A stretch of DNA of 64,000 bases, from NCBI GenBank assembly GCA_030426085.1, contig JAUHYW010000001.1, forward strand, positions 124,001 through 188,000, given 5' to 3'. The notes under the pieces were generated by a model, which saw only the letters and a list, made by a program, of their open reading frames with translations, was not told the origin of the DNA and ran no database searches. Source of the stretch: a bacterium. GTDB taxonomy: Bacteria; Myxococcota_A; Bradymonadia; UBA7976; UBA1532. The number at the start of each line of letters is the position of its first letter. The first letter of the stretch is position 1. The translations under genes were made by a program, and so were the position numbers. Of this stretch, positions 1 to 7,019 are shown piece by piece.

Positions 1-1716
1 CCGCAGCAGCTCGGCGTGGGCCGCCACCTGCCGCCGCTGCACCACCCGGGTCATGAACGGCCCATAGGCCGCCCGGTCCGACAGCGCCAGCATGATCACT
101 TCCCGCCAGAAAGGCTCACCCACCCGGTCGGCCAGATCGCCGACCCGGTTCTCGTCGATGGCGTGCCGCGCCGCCAGATACTCCTGGAATGACAGGTGGA
201 GGAACTCGTAGCGCTCTTCGTCGACCCCGCTGAACAAGCCACAGTCATCCCGGATGCGGGCCAGGAAGTCATCCAACGACAGGTCCAGCTCGGTCACCTG
301 CCGATAGGGCGCGGCGATGATCTGTTTCAACTCGTCCCGGTGCACCGCCAGCGGCCGGGTCTCGTCGCCGGTCGCCGCCTCGGCCTGCCGCTCGTGCAGG
401 GCCCAGGCGAGCGGCTTGAGGACCTCCCGGGCCGGCTTGTCGGGCACGCCCTGCCGCCCGCCCTGGGCGGCCCAGGTCTCGAGCAGGAACCCGATGCACT
501 CGTCGTACAGATCGGCCCGCCGCTCGGGCAGGCGGTTGCCGGCGTAGTGCACGAGGCACAGCGTCGCCAGCATCAGCGGGTTCTGGATCATCTGCCGCAG
601 GCGATAGCGGCGCTGCTTCTCGGGGTCGAGCAGCGTCCTGGCCAGCGCCTCGGCGCGGGCCTCGGCCTCTTCGGGCGAGGCGTGGTCCTGGCCGACGACG
701 ACCGCGAAGTACCACCGCCGCACGTAGGCCCGCACCCGCGCCAGCGAGAGCCACGCGATGTGGGCCTCGACGAAGCTGCGCCCCGAGAGGCGGGCGCCGT
801 CGCGCCACGCGGTGAAGCGGCAGGTGATTACGAACCGGCACCGGGGCCACTGGCCGATCTCGTCTTCGAGCCACGCGCTCACCGCCCGGCGGGTGTCCCG
901 ATCGGGGACCTCGTCGAGCCCGTCGAGCAGGACCAGCAGCGGTAAATCACCGCTGGCGAGCGCCGTGGCCGCCGCGGACGATCCCTCGCGCATCACGGTC
1001 CGCCGGATGACATCGGCCAGCCCGCCCGGCGCCCGGTCGCCCTTCTCGACGGCCGCGCAGCGCAGCAGCACCGGCACCAGCCCCGGGGGCAGGCCGACCG
1101 CCTGCGATCCCTCGGCCCGCACCCGGCAGAAGAGGTGCTTGAGCAGGGTGGTCTTGCCCGCGCCCGGCTCGCCGACGAGCGCCAGCCCCCGCGCGCCGCG
1201 GCGCTCCATGTAGGCCAGCGCCCCGGGCAGGTCGAGCGGCTCGTCGACGCCATGGGCCGCCTCGGCCTCGGGGTCGTAGCGCATGGGGCGCAGCATGGGA
1301 TCGCGGCGCACGACGTGGGTCCGCAGGCTGACGAAGACCTCGTCCAGCGTCAGCCGCACCCGATCCTTGCGGCGATAGCCCAGCAGCCGCACCTGACGCA
1401 GCGCGCGCCACCGGGCCGACAGCCAGCGCTCGAGGGCCGCGTCGGCCTGCGGCGGGGGCGGCGCGAGCGATGGCGGGAAGGCGTCCGGGTAGTCTTTGCC
1501 GGCCCGGGTCCGCAGCCGGTGCAGGCCCACCGGCGACTTGCCCGCCTCGTCGCACACCCGCCACCAGACCACCGCCATCGGGCCGCTGAAGTCGATCCGG
1601 GCGACGGGCAGCCCCGCCTCGTCGGCCACCATCCGGGCGTCGTCGGGGCGCGTGTAGCAGTGGGTCAGCCGCTCGCGCAGCGTCAGCTCGGTGATGGGGA
1701 TGTCGCCGACCTTCAT
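1..1716 (-). CDS. NACHT NTPase with N-terminal effector-associated domain, C-terminus outside window
   Basis: Predicted STAND-class (NLR-like) signalling NTPase. The frame opens at an ATG at 1716 and stays open through base 1, so at least 572 residues are present and the C-terminus is cut by the window edge. Residues about 1-90 resemble a bacterial effector-associated domain (EAD), with DARMVADEAGLP and VVWWRVCDEAG. A junction containing LDEVFVSL leads into NACHT: Walker A GEPGAGKTT near residue 181, Walker B LLVLLDGLDE near residue 258, and the late helical motif FLHLSFQEYLAARHA near residue 500. EADs are known to recruit effectors carrying a matching EAD, and bacterial NACHT proteins often act in phage defence or programmed death; neither role is shown here. 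The sensor region that would identify the trigger is missing. A PIN toxin-antitoxin pair lies just upstream on the same strand. Confidence 0.88.
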   Translation of the reverse strand, partial: MKVGDIPITELTLRERLTHCYTRPDDARMVADEAGLPVARIDFSGPMAVVWWRVCDEAGKSPVGLHRLRTRAGKDYPDAFPPSLAPPPPQADAALERWLSARWRALRQVRLLGYRRKDRVRLTLDEVFVSLRTHVVRRDPMLRPMRYDPEAEAAHGVDEPLDLPGALAYMERRGARGLALVGEPGAGKTTLLKHLFCRVRAEGSQAVGLPPGLVPVLLRCAAVEKGDRAPGGLADVIRRTVMREGSSAAATALASGDLPLLVLLDGLDEVPDRDTRRAVSAWLEDEIGQWPRCRFVITCRFTAWRDGARLSGRSFVEAHIAWLSLARVRAYVRRWYFAVVVGQDHASPEEAEARAEALARTLLDPEKQRRYRLRQMIQNPLMLATLCLVHYAGNRLPERRADLYDECIGFLLETWAAQGGRQGVPDKPAREVLKPLAWALHERQAEAATGDETRPLAVHRDELKQIIAAPYRQVTELDLSLDDFLARIRDDCGLFSGVDEERYEFLHLSFQEYLAARHAIDENRVGDLADRVGEPFWREVIMLALSDRAAYGPFMTRVVQRRQVAAHAELLR

Positions 1717-1762
1717 CGGCGGGAGGATAGCCGACGGACGGATGGCTGCCCAGGCCCTGGTG

Positions 1763-2332
1763 TCACAGTCGGCGGCCGAGCAGGCGCATGACTTCGGCCA
1801 CGGTCTGGACGAGCCCGCAGCGCTCCAACGCATCGAGCAGCTCGCCCAACGTACGGGGCGGGTTGCGCAGCGCCGCAGCCTGCTCGTTGAGCGTCTGAAG
1901 CACGGCGCCCGGCGCGAGGTCGACGAGGTCGACGATGAAGTGATCCGGATGCAACGCCTCGATGCCCAGCGGCGCCACGACCCGGCTGGGGAAGTCCCGC
2001 AGGTTCGCGGTGATGATCGCCTGCGCGCCGCTGCGGATGGCGGCCGCGAGGACGTGTTGGTCGTCGGGATCGGGCAGCTTGATGCCATCGATCAAGCCGT
2101 CGTATCCGGTGACCCGGGCGTCCCGGACGGCCGCGTTCATCAGCTCTCGCGTGCGGGCGAGGCGCTCACTGGTCAGATCGGGGCGGTGGGCGATGATGGC
2201 GCGGAAGCACTCGTCGAGGATGCGGTCGCTCCAGCGCGCGTGAAAGACATCGGTCATCGCGAGGCGGATCAGCAGATCTCGCTGGGCTGCGGGGAACAGG
2301 ACGCAGGCGTCGTAGATGACCGTGAACGCCAC
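1763..2332 (-). CDS. PIN-domain ribonuclease toxin (VapC-like)
   Basis: Predicted PIN-fold endoribonuclease of 189 residues, the toxin half of a type II toxin-antitoxin pair. Acidic residues expected for metal binding are visible: D8 in VIYDACVLFP, E41 in ILDECF, D90/D91 in LPDPDDQHV and D113 in TANLRDFP. It is longer than a minimal VapC (about 130 residues); the last 50 or so residues form an extra helical tail. The start is a GTG at 2332, six bases after the antitoxin stop. The antitoxin stop is part of a TGAGG Shine-Dalgarno-like sequence, so translation is probably coupled. The substrate cannot be predicted. Confidence 0.85.
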   Translation of the reverse strand: MAFTVIYDACVLFPAAQRDLLIRLAMTDVFHARWSDRILDECFRAIIAHRPDLTSERLARTRELMNAAVRDARVTGYDGLIDGIKLPDPDDQHVLAAAIRSGAQAIITANLRDFPSRVVAPLGIEALHPDHFIVDLVDLAPGAVLQTLNEQAAALRNPPRTLGELLDALERCGLVQTVAEVMRLLGRRL

Positions 2333-2338
2333 GCGGCC

Positions 2339-2791
2339 TCAGTAGCCCAGCCCCAGGGCTTCGGCCTCGGCGGTGAGCGCGTCGGCGGCTCGGCGGCGCG
2401 CGGCGTCGTCCCGCCGCTTGTAGGCCATGAGGTCGACGGCCCGGACGCGCCGGTGGGTGCCCACCTTGTGATGGGGGATGGTGCCTTCGTCGAGCAGCTT
2501 CACCAGGAACGGCCGGGAGACGCCGAGCAGGTCGGCAGCCTGCTGGGTCGTCAACTCGGCCTCGACGGGCATGATCGTCACCGCGTGCCCGCTGGCCATG
2601 TGGGTCAGGATCCGCATGAGCAGGTGCAGTGTCTCACGGGGCAGAGTGACCTCGACTTCCGAAGCCGGGTCATCGATCGCCAGCCTCACCCGGGAGGCGT
2701 GGCTGGAGGTCACCCGACGCAGGATGTCGACGGCGGCCTGGGCTTCGGAGACTTGTTGTTCGTCGGGCAGGTCGAACGCGAGCGCGCTCAT
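2339..2791 (-). CDS. Antitoxin with excisionase-type HTH DNA-binding domain
   Basis: Predicted antitoxin and transcriptional repressor of 150 residues. Residues about 80-135 form a MerR/excisionase-like winged helix (LTTQQAADLLGVSRPFLVKL, then HHKVGTHRRV and a 'DLMAYKRRDD' tail). The N-terminal part is likely dimerisation or toxin-neutralising. The start chosen is the ATG at 2791, preceded by GAGG at good spacing; a GTG two codons upstream (2797) is possible. It is the first gene of a two-gene operon with the PIN toxin at 1763-2332, an arrangement known for PIN/excisionase-HTH toxin-antitoxin pairs. It probably represses its own promoter through repeats in 2800-2850 (inference). Confidence 0.82.
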   Translation of the reverse strand: MSALAFDLPDEQQVSEAQAAVDILRRVTSSHASRVRLAIDDPASEVEVTLPRETLHLLMRILTHMASGHAVTIMPVEAELTTQQAADLLGVSRPFLVKLLDEGTIPHHKVGTHRRVRAVDLMAYKRRDDAARRRAADALTAEAEALGLGY

Positions 2792-2811
2792 GAGCACCTC
2801 ACTGGTGGCGT

Positions 2812-2837
2812 CTACAAACGCAATAAACGAAAACGGC
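2812..2837 (-). promoter_or_regulatory. Candidate operator: three AAACG-like repeats upstream of the toxin-antitoxin operon
   Basis: The plus strand reads CAAACG, TAAACG and AAAACG in close succession, in an AT-richer patch 20-45 bases upstream of the antitoxin start. Direct repeats at this place are typical of autorepressor binding sites for toxin-antitoxin operons. This is inference; no -35/-10 pair was assigned with confidence. Confidence 0.3.
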
Positions 2838-2898
2838 CGGTCGGCGCCACATCGCTGCCCGGTCGCATCGCCCCCCCGATCTGCTATCGTCGCCCCCG

Positions 2899-3552
2899 AT
2901 GCGCCACCCCGACCCCGACGCCCCCCGCCCGGTCGAGCTGCTCGCCGGCGCCCGGGCGCTGCTCTTCGACCTCGACGGCACGCTGCTCGACAGCGGCCCG
3001 AGCATGGCCCCGGCGGTGAACGCGGTGCGGGCCCACCTCGGCCTGGGGCCGCTGCCCACCGCCGCCGTCGTCGCGGCGCTCGGCGGCGGGCTGGGCGACA
3101 TGCTGCGGGGCACGCTGCCGGTCGAGCACCACCCGGGCATCGACGGCCTCCGGCCCATCTTCCATGAGGTGCACCGGCGGCATCTGCTCGACGCCCGGCC
3201 GTTCCCCGGGGTCGACCCGCTGGTCCGCCGCCTGGGGCCGCACATCGGGCTGGTCACCAACGCGCCCCGGCGGTACGTGGGGCCGCTGCTCGCGCACTTC
3301 GGGTGGTCGTTTGCGGTCATCTGCGACGGCGACGGGCCGCGCAAGCCCGATCCGACGCCGCTGCGCATCGCGGCCGCGCGGCTGGGCATCCCGCCGTCGG
3401 CGGCGCTCTTCGTCGGCGACAGCGCCTACGACCGCGACGCCGCGGCCGCGGCCGGCATGCCCTTCGCGACGGTGCCCTGGAGCCGCCTCGACGGCCCGCG
3501 CATCGGCTTCGAGGCCCTGGCCCGGTGGGAGCCCCCGTGCACGGCGGCGTGA
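2899..3552 (+). CDS. HAD-superfamily phosphatase (phosphoglycolate phosphatase-like)
   Basis: Predicted cytosolic HAD hydrolase of 217 residues. Motif I is LLFDLDGTLLDS (nucleophile D24, general acid D26), motif II is LVTNAP, motif III lysine lies in GPRKPDPTP and motif IV is FVGDSAYDRDAA. A C1-type cap occupies residues about 35-100. Length and cap fit the phosphoglycolate phosphatase/Gph group, but HAD substrate specificity cannot be read from motifs. The ATG at 2899 has no Shine-Dalgarno; a TATCGT -10-like hexamer at 2885-2890 ends eight bases before it, suggesting a leaderless transcript. The 3' end overlaps the fluoride channel gene. Confidence 0.88.
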   Translation: MRHPDPDAPRPVELLAGARALLFDLDGTLLDSGPSMAPAVNAVRAHLGLGPLPTAAVVAALGGGLGDMLRGTLPVEHHPGIDGLRPIFHEVHRRHLLDARPFPGVDPLVRRLGPHIGLVTNAPRRYVGPLLAHFGWSFAVICDGDGPRKPDPTPLRIAAARLGIPPSAALFVGDSAYDRDAAAAAGMPFATVPWSRLDGPRIGFEALARWEPPCTAA

Positions 3553-3923
3553 TCGCGGCGGTCTTCGTCGGCGGCGGGCTCGGCGCGGTGGGGCGCTACG
3601 GGTTGAGCCTGTGGGCCCGGCGGCTGGCGCCCGAGGCGTGGATGCCGTGGGGCACGCTGGCGGCCAACCTGCTCGGCTGCGCGCTCATCGGGCTGCTGGC
3701 CGGGCTCTTCGCCCACGCCGAGGTGTCGCCGGCGGTCCGGATCGGCCTGACGACCGGGGTGCTCGGTGGGCTCACGACCTTCAGCACGTTCAGCTTCGAG
3801 ACGGTGCAGCTCGCCCAGACCGGCCGCTGGGGGCTGGCCGGGGTCAACCTGCTGGCGAACCTGATCGCCGGGCTGGCCCTGGCCGCGCTCGGGGCGTGGC
3901 TCGGGCACCGGCTGGCCGGCTGA
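3537..3923 (+). CDS. crcB: Fluoride ion channel CrcB/Fluc
   Basis: Predicted dual-topology fluoride channel of the inner membrane, exporting F- passively. About 128 residues with four hydrophobic segments; diagnostic Fluc motifs are VFVGGGLGAVGRY near the N-terminus, the asparagine in GTLAANLLGC, and GGLTTFSTFSFE (the pore phenylalanine box). The GTG at 3537 is favoured because GGGAG lies five bases upstream; the GTG at 3549, overlapping the preceding stop as GTGA, is a shorter alternative. The overlap suggests translational coupling to the phosphatase. No fluoride riboswitch was recognised upstream. Confidence 0.92.
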   Translation: MHGGVIAAVFVGGGLGAVGRYGLSLWARRLAPEAWMPWGTLAANLLGCALIGLLAGLFAHAEVSPAVRIGLTTGVLGGLTTFSTFSFETVQLAQTGRWGLAGVNLLANLIAGLALAALGAWLGHRLAG

Positions 3924-3949
3924 GCGGGCCCGTCCGACGAGGGGATCTC

Positions 3950-4690
3950 ATGGCGCCGACGCACGACCTGTCGATCGATCTCTGGGCCCACCGGGGCAGC
4001 CACGGGCCGGGCGGCCCGCTGGAGAATACGCTGCCGGCGTTCGAGCGGGCGCTGAGCGAGGGCGCGGTGGGCGTCGAGCTGGACGTGCACCTCAGCGCCG
4101 ACGGGGTGCCGGTGGTCTTCCACGACGAGACGTTGGCTCGGCTGACCTACACCGCCGATCCCCGGCGCATCGACGGGCTCACCGCCGCCGAGCTGGGGAC
4201 CGTGCCGCTGCTGGGCGACGCCCGCATCCCGACGCTGGCCGACGTGCTCGATCTGGCGCTGGGGCGCACCCGGCTCAACATCGAGCTGAAGGATCCGGCC
4301 GGGGTGCAGGCCACGGCGAAGCTGCTCGACGGGCGCCCGACGGCGGGGGTGCTCATCTCGAGCTTCGCCGAGTCGGCGGTGGCGGCCGCCGCCGAGCGCC
4401 TGCCCGAGCGGCCCCGGGCCCTCATCGTCGAGCCGGGCGACGGCGGGGCGATCGATCCGCTGGGGGCCATCGAGCGGACCCGGGCGACGCATTATCACCC
4501 GTTCCACGGCCTGGTGAACCGGCGCCTCGTCGCCGCGCTGGCCGAGCGGGGGGTGCCGATCAACGTGTGGACGGTGAACGACCCGGCGCTGGCCCGCCGC
4601 CTGGATCGCCTGGGGGTGGCCGGGCTGATGAGCGACCGCCCCGGCTGGCTGGGCCGGGCGCTGGCCCGGGGCGTCGAGCGGATCGTCTGA
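3950..4690 (+). CDS. Glycerophosphodiester phosphodiesterase
   Basis: Predicted GDPD-family TIM-barrel enzyme of 246 residues hydrolysing glycerophosphodiesters to glycerol-3-phosphate and an alcohol. Signature residues are WAHRGS, ENTLPAFERAL, VELDVHLSADGVPVVFHDE (metal-binding E/D and catalytic H), NIELK and, near the end, NVWTVNDPALARRL and GLMSDRP. There is no signal peptide, so it is probably cytosolic (UgpQ-like). The ATG at 3950 follows GAGGGGATCTC, a good Shine-Dalgarno. It lies 26 bases after crcB and may share its transcript. Confidence 0.92.
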   Translation: MAPTHDLSIDLWAHRGSHGPGGPLENTLPAFERALSEGAVGVELDVHLSADGVPVVFHDETLARLTYTADPRRIDGLTAAELGTVPLLGDARIPTLADVLDLALGRTRLNIELKDPAGVQATAKLLDGRPTAGVLISSFAESAVAAAAERLPERPRALIVEPGDGGAIDPLGAIERTRATHYHPFHGLVNRRLVAALAERGVPINVWTVNDPALARRLDRLGVAGLMSDRPGWLGRALARGVERIV

Positions 4691-4698
4691 TCCCGCCG

Positions 4699-4727
4699 TT
4701 GCCGGCGGACGGGCGATGTGCTACCGC
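4699..4727 (+). promoter_or_regulatory. Promoter, leaderless, for the prolyl oligopeptidase lipoprotein
   Basis: TTGCCG at 4699-4704, a 17-base spacer and TACCGC at 4722-4727 form a -35/-10 pair whose predicted start point coincides with the ATG at 4734. No Shine-Dalgarno precedes that ATG, consistent with a leaderless mRNA. It lies just after the GDPD stop codon. Confidence 0.5.
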
Positions 4728-4733
4728 CGAGCG

Positions 4734-6929
4734 ATGCGACACATCTGCATGACGACGATCACCGCCGCCGTCGCCGCCGGGCTCATCGCCTGCGGCGGTC
4801 GGCCCGAGACGGCCCCCGACCCCGAACCCGAGGCTAAGGCCCCGATGACCGAAAAGCTCGCCCCGCCGGTCGCCAAGCGCGTGGAGCACACCCACATCGC
4901 CCACGAGCACGGCCGCCCCGATCCGTACCACTGGCTGCGCGACGACGATCGCGACGACCCCGAGGTGCTGGCGTACCTCGAGGCGGAGAACGCCTACACC
5001 GAGGCGGCCCTGGCCCCGAGCGCCGCGGCGGCGAAGACGCTGCTCGAAGAGCTCGAGGGCCGCATCGAGAAGGACGACCGCTCGGTGCCGGTCGAGCGCC
5101 GCGACTTCTGGTACGTGCGGCGCTACGAGGGCGAGAGCGAGTACCCGATCTACGCCCGCCACGCCGGCAGCCTCGACGCGCCCGAGCAGATCATGCTCGA
5201 CGTCAACGCGCTGGCCGAGCCGCACGATTATTATGCCATCGGCGGCATGGCGGTCAGCGAGGGGCAGCACCTGCTGGCCTACAGCGAAGACCCGGTGAGC
5301 CGGCGCAAGTACACGGTGCGGGTCAAGAACCTGAAGACCGGCGAGACGCTGCCCGACCAGATCCCCGAGACGTCGGGCGCGGTGGCCTGGGCCGCCGACG
5401 ACCAGACGCTGTTCTACGTCAAGAAGGACCCCGAGACGCTGCGCCCGTATCAGGTGTGGCGCCATACGCTGGGCACCCCGGTCGAGCAGGACGTGATGGT
5501 CTTCGAGGACGCCGACGAGGCGTTCTACGTGAGCCTGAGCCGCAGTCGCTCGCGGGCCTATGTGACGGTCTACAGCCAGAGCACCGAGGTCACCGAGACG
5601 CTGTTCCTGAAGGCCGACGATCCCGCCGGTGCGTTCCGCCCGGTCGTCCCCCGGCGGGACAAGCACGAGTATCAGGTGTGGCACAAGGGCGACGCGGTCT
5701 ACATCCGCACCAACGACGACGCCACCGACTTCCGGCTGGTGCGGGCCCCGGTCGACAAGGCCGCCGATCGCAGCGCGTGGGAGACGGTGATCCCCCACCG
5801 GGAAGGCATCTGGCTGGGATCGGTGCTGCTCTTCGATGACTGGTATGTCTACGAGGAGCGGGTGGATGGCATCAAGCGCCTGCGCGCGGCGAAGTACGGC
5901 GAGCCGCTCGCGAGCCACCGCACGCTGCCGGCCGACGAGCAGGTGTATGTCATGGGGCTGCCCGGGGGGCAGAACCCGAGCTTCGACACGGCCAAGGTGC
6001 GCTATGTCTACAGCTCGCCGGTGACCCCCGACTCGGTCTACGAGTACGATCTGGCGACCGGCGCGCGCACGCTGCTCAAGCAGGACAAGGTGCTGGGGGG
6101 CTACGATCCGGCGAACTACCGCACCGCCCGGATCGATGTCATGGCCCGCGACGGGGCGCAGGTGCCGGTGAGCATCGTGCATCGGGCCGACACCGCCATC
6201 GACGGCAGCGCGCCGCTGTATGTCTATGGCTATGGCAGCTATGGCTACACCATCGACCCCGACTTCACGTCGAGCTGGGTGTCGCTGCTCGACCGGGGCT
6301 TCGTCATCGCCGTCGCCCACGTCCGCGGCAGCCAGGCCCGGGGGCGGCGGTGGTACGACGACGGCCGGCTGATGCGCAAGATGAACACCTTCACCGACTT
6401 CATCGACGTCACCGAGAAGCTGGTGGCCGATGGCTGGGGCGCGAAGGACGAGGTCGTCGCCGGGGGCGGCAGCGCCGGCGGGCTGTTGATGGGCGCGGTC
6501 ATCAACATGCGGCCCGAGCTGTACCGGGCGATCTACGCCGCGGTGCCCTTCGTGGACGTCGTCTCGACGATGCTCGACGAGAGCATCCCGCTGACCACCG
6601 GCGAGTTCTCCGAGTGGGGCAACCCCAAAGAGAAGCCGGCCTATGACTACATGCTGGGCTACAGCCCCTACGACAACGTCAGCGCCAAGGCCTACCCGGC
6701 GATGATCGTGACCACCGGGCTGCACGACTCGCAGGTGCAGTATTGGGAGCCGGCCAAGTGGGTCGCCCGGCTGCGGGCCAACAAGACCGACGACAACCTG
6801 CTGGTGCTCGACACCGAGATGGAGACCGGGCACGGCGGGGCCTCGGGGCGCTTCAAGCGGCTCGAGCGCACCGCCCGGGTGTACGCCTTCTTCTTGCAGG
6901 TGCTCGGCATGCTGCCCGCCGAGGGCTGA
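4734..6929 (+). CDS. Prolyl oligopeptidase-family (S9A) lipoprotein
   Basis: Predicted serine peptidase of about 731 residues, close in length and layout to oligopeptidase B/prolyl oligopeptidase, cutting short peptides after basic or proline residues. An N-terminal lipobox LIAC (lipid cysteine C20) is followed by an Asp/Pro/Glu linker, so it is a lipoprotein facing the periplasm or surface. A beta-propeller occupies residues about 45-450. The alpha/beta-hydrolase domain carries the triad: S580 in AGGGSAGG, D665 in TGLHDSQV and H700 in ETGHGGAS. The start ATG at 4734 gives an n-region with R and H; the ATG at 4749 is also possible. Specificity between PtrB-like and Pop-like cannot be settled. 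Confidence 0.93.
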   Translation: MRHICMTTITAAVAAGLIACGGRPETAPDPEPEAKAPMTEKLAPPVAKRVEHTHIAHEHGRPDPYHWLRDDDRDDPEVLAYLEAENAYTEAALAPSAAAAKTLLEELEGRIEKDDRSVPVERRDFWYVRRYEGESEYPIYARHAGSLDAPEQIMLDVNALAEPHDYYAIGGMAVSEGQHLLAYSEDPVSRRKYTVRVKNLKTGETLPDQIPETSGAVAWAADDQTLFYVKKDPETLRPYQVWRHTLGTPVEQDVMVFEDADEAFYVSLSRSRSRAYVTVYSQSTEVTETLFLKADDPAGAFRPVVPRRDKHEYQVWHKGDAVYIRTNDDATDFRLVRAPVDKAADRSAWETVIPHREGIWLGSVLLFDDWYVYEERVDGIKRLRAAKYGEPLASHRTLPADEQVYVMGLPGGQNPSFDTAKVRYVYSSPVTPDSVYEYDLATGARTLLKQDKVLGGYDPANYRTARIDVMARDGAQVPVSIVHRADTAIDGSAPLYVYGYGSYGYTIDPDFTSSWVSLLDRGFVIAVAHVRGSQARGRRWYDDGRLMRKMNTFTDFIDVTEKLVADGWGAKDEVVAGGGSAGGLLMGAVINMRPELYRAIYAAVPFVDVVSTMLDESIPLTTGEFSEWGNPKEKPAYDYMLGYSPYDNVSAKAYPAMIVTTGLHDSQVQYWEPAKWVARLRANKTDDNLLVLDTEMETGHGGASGRFKRLERTARVYAFFLQVLGMLPAEG

Positions 6930-7019
6930 TCCGGGCCAACCCGGGCCGAGGCGCGCGGCGCACACTGGCGCCGATCCCACCCGTACCGGGCGGCAGTCCC
7001 ATCGACGCCGAGGCCGCCC

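Noticed and set aside
3490-3560. Fluoride riboswitch before crcB
   Set aside because: crcB starts within the phosphatase gene; no riboswitch-like leader can be fitted there.
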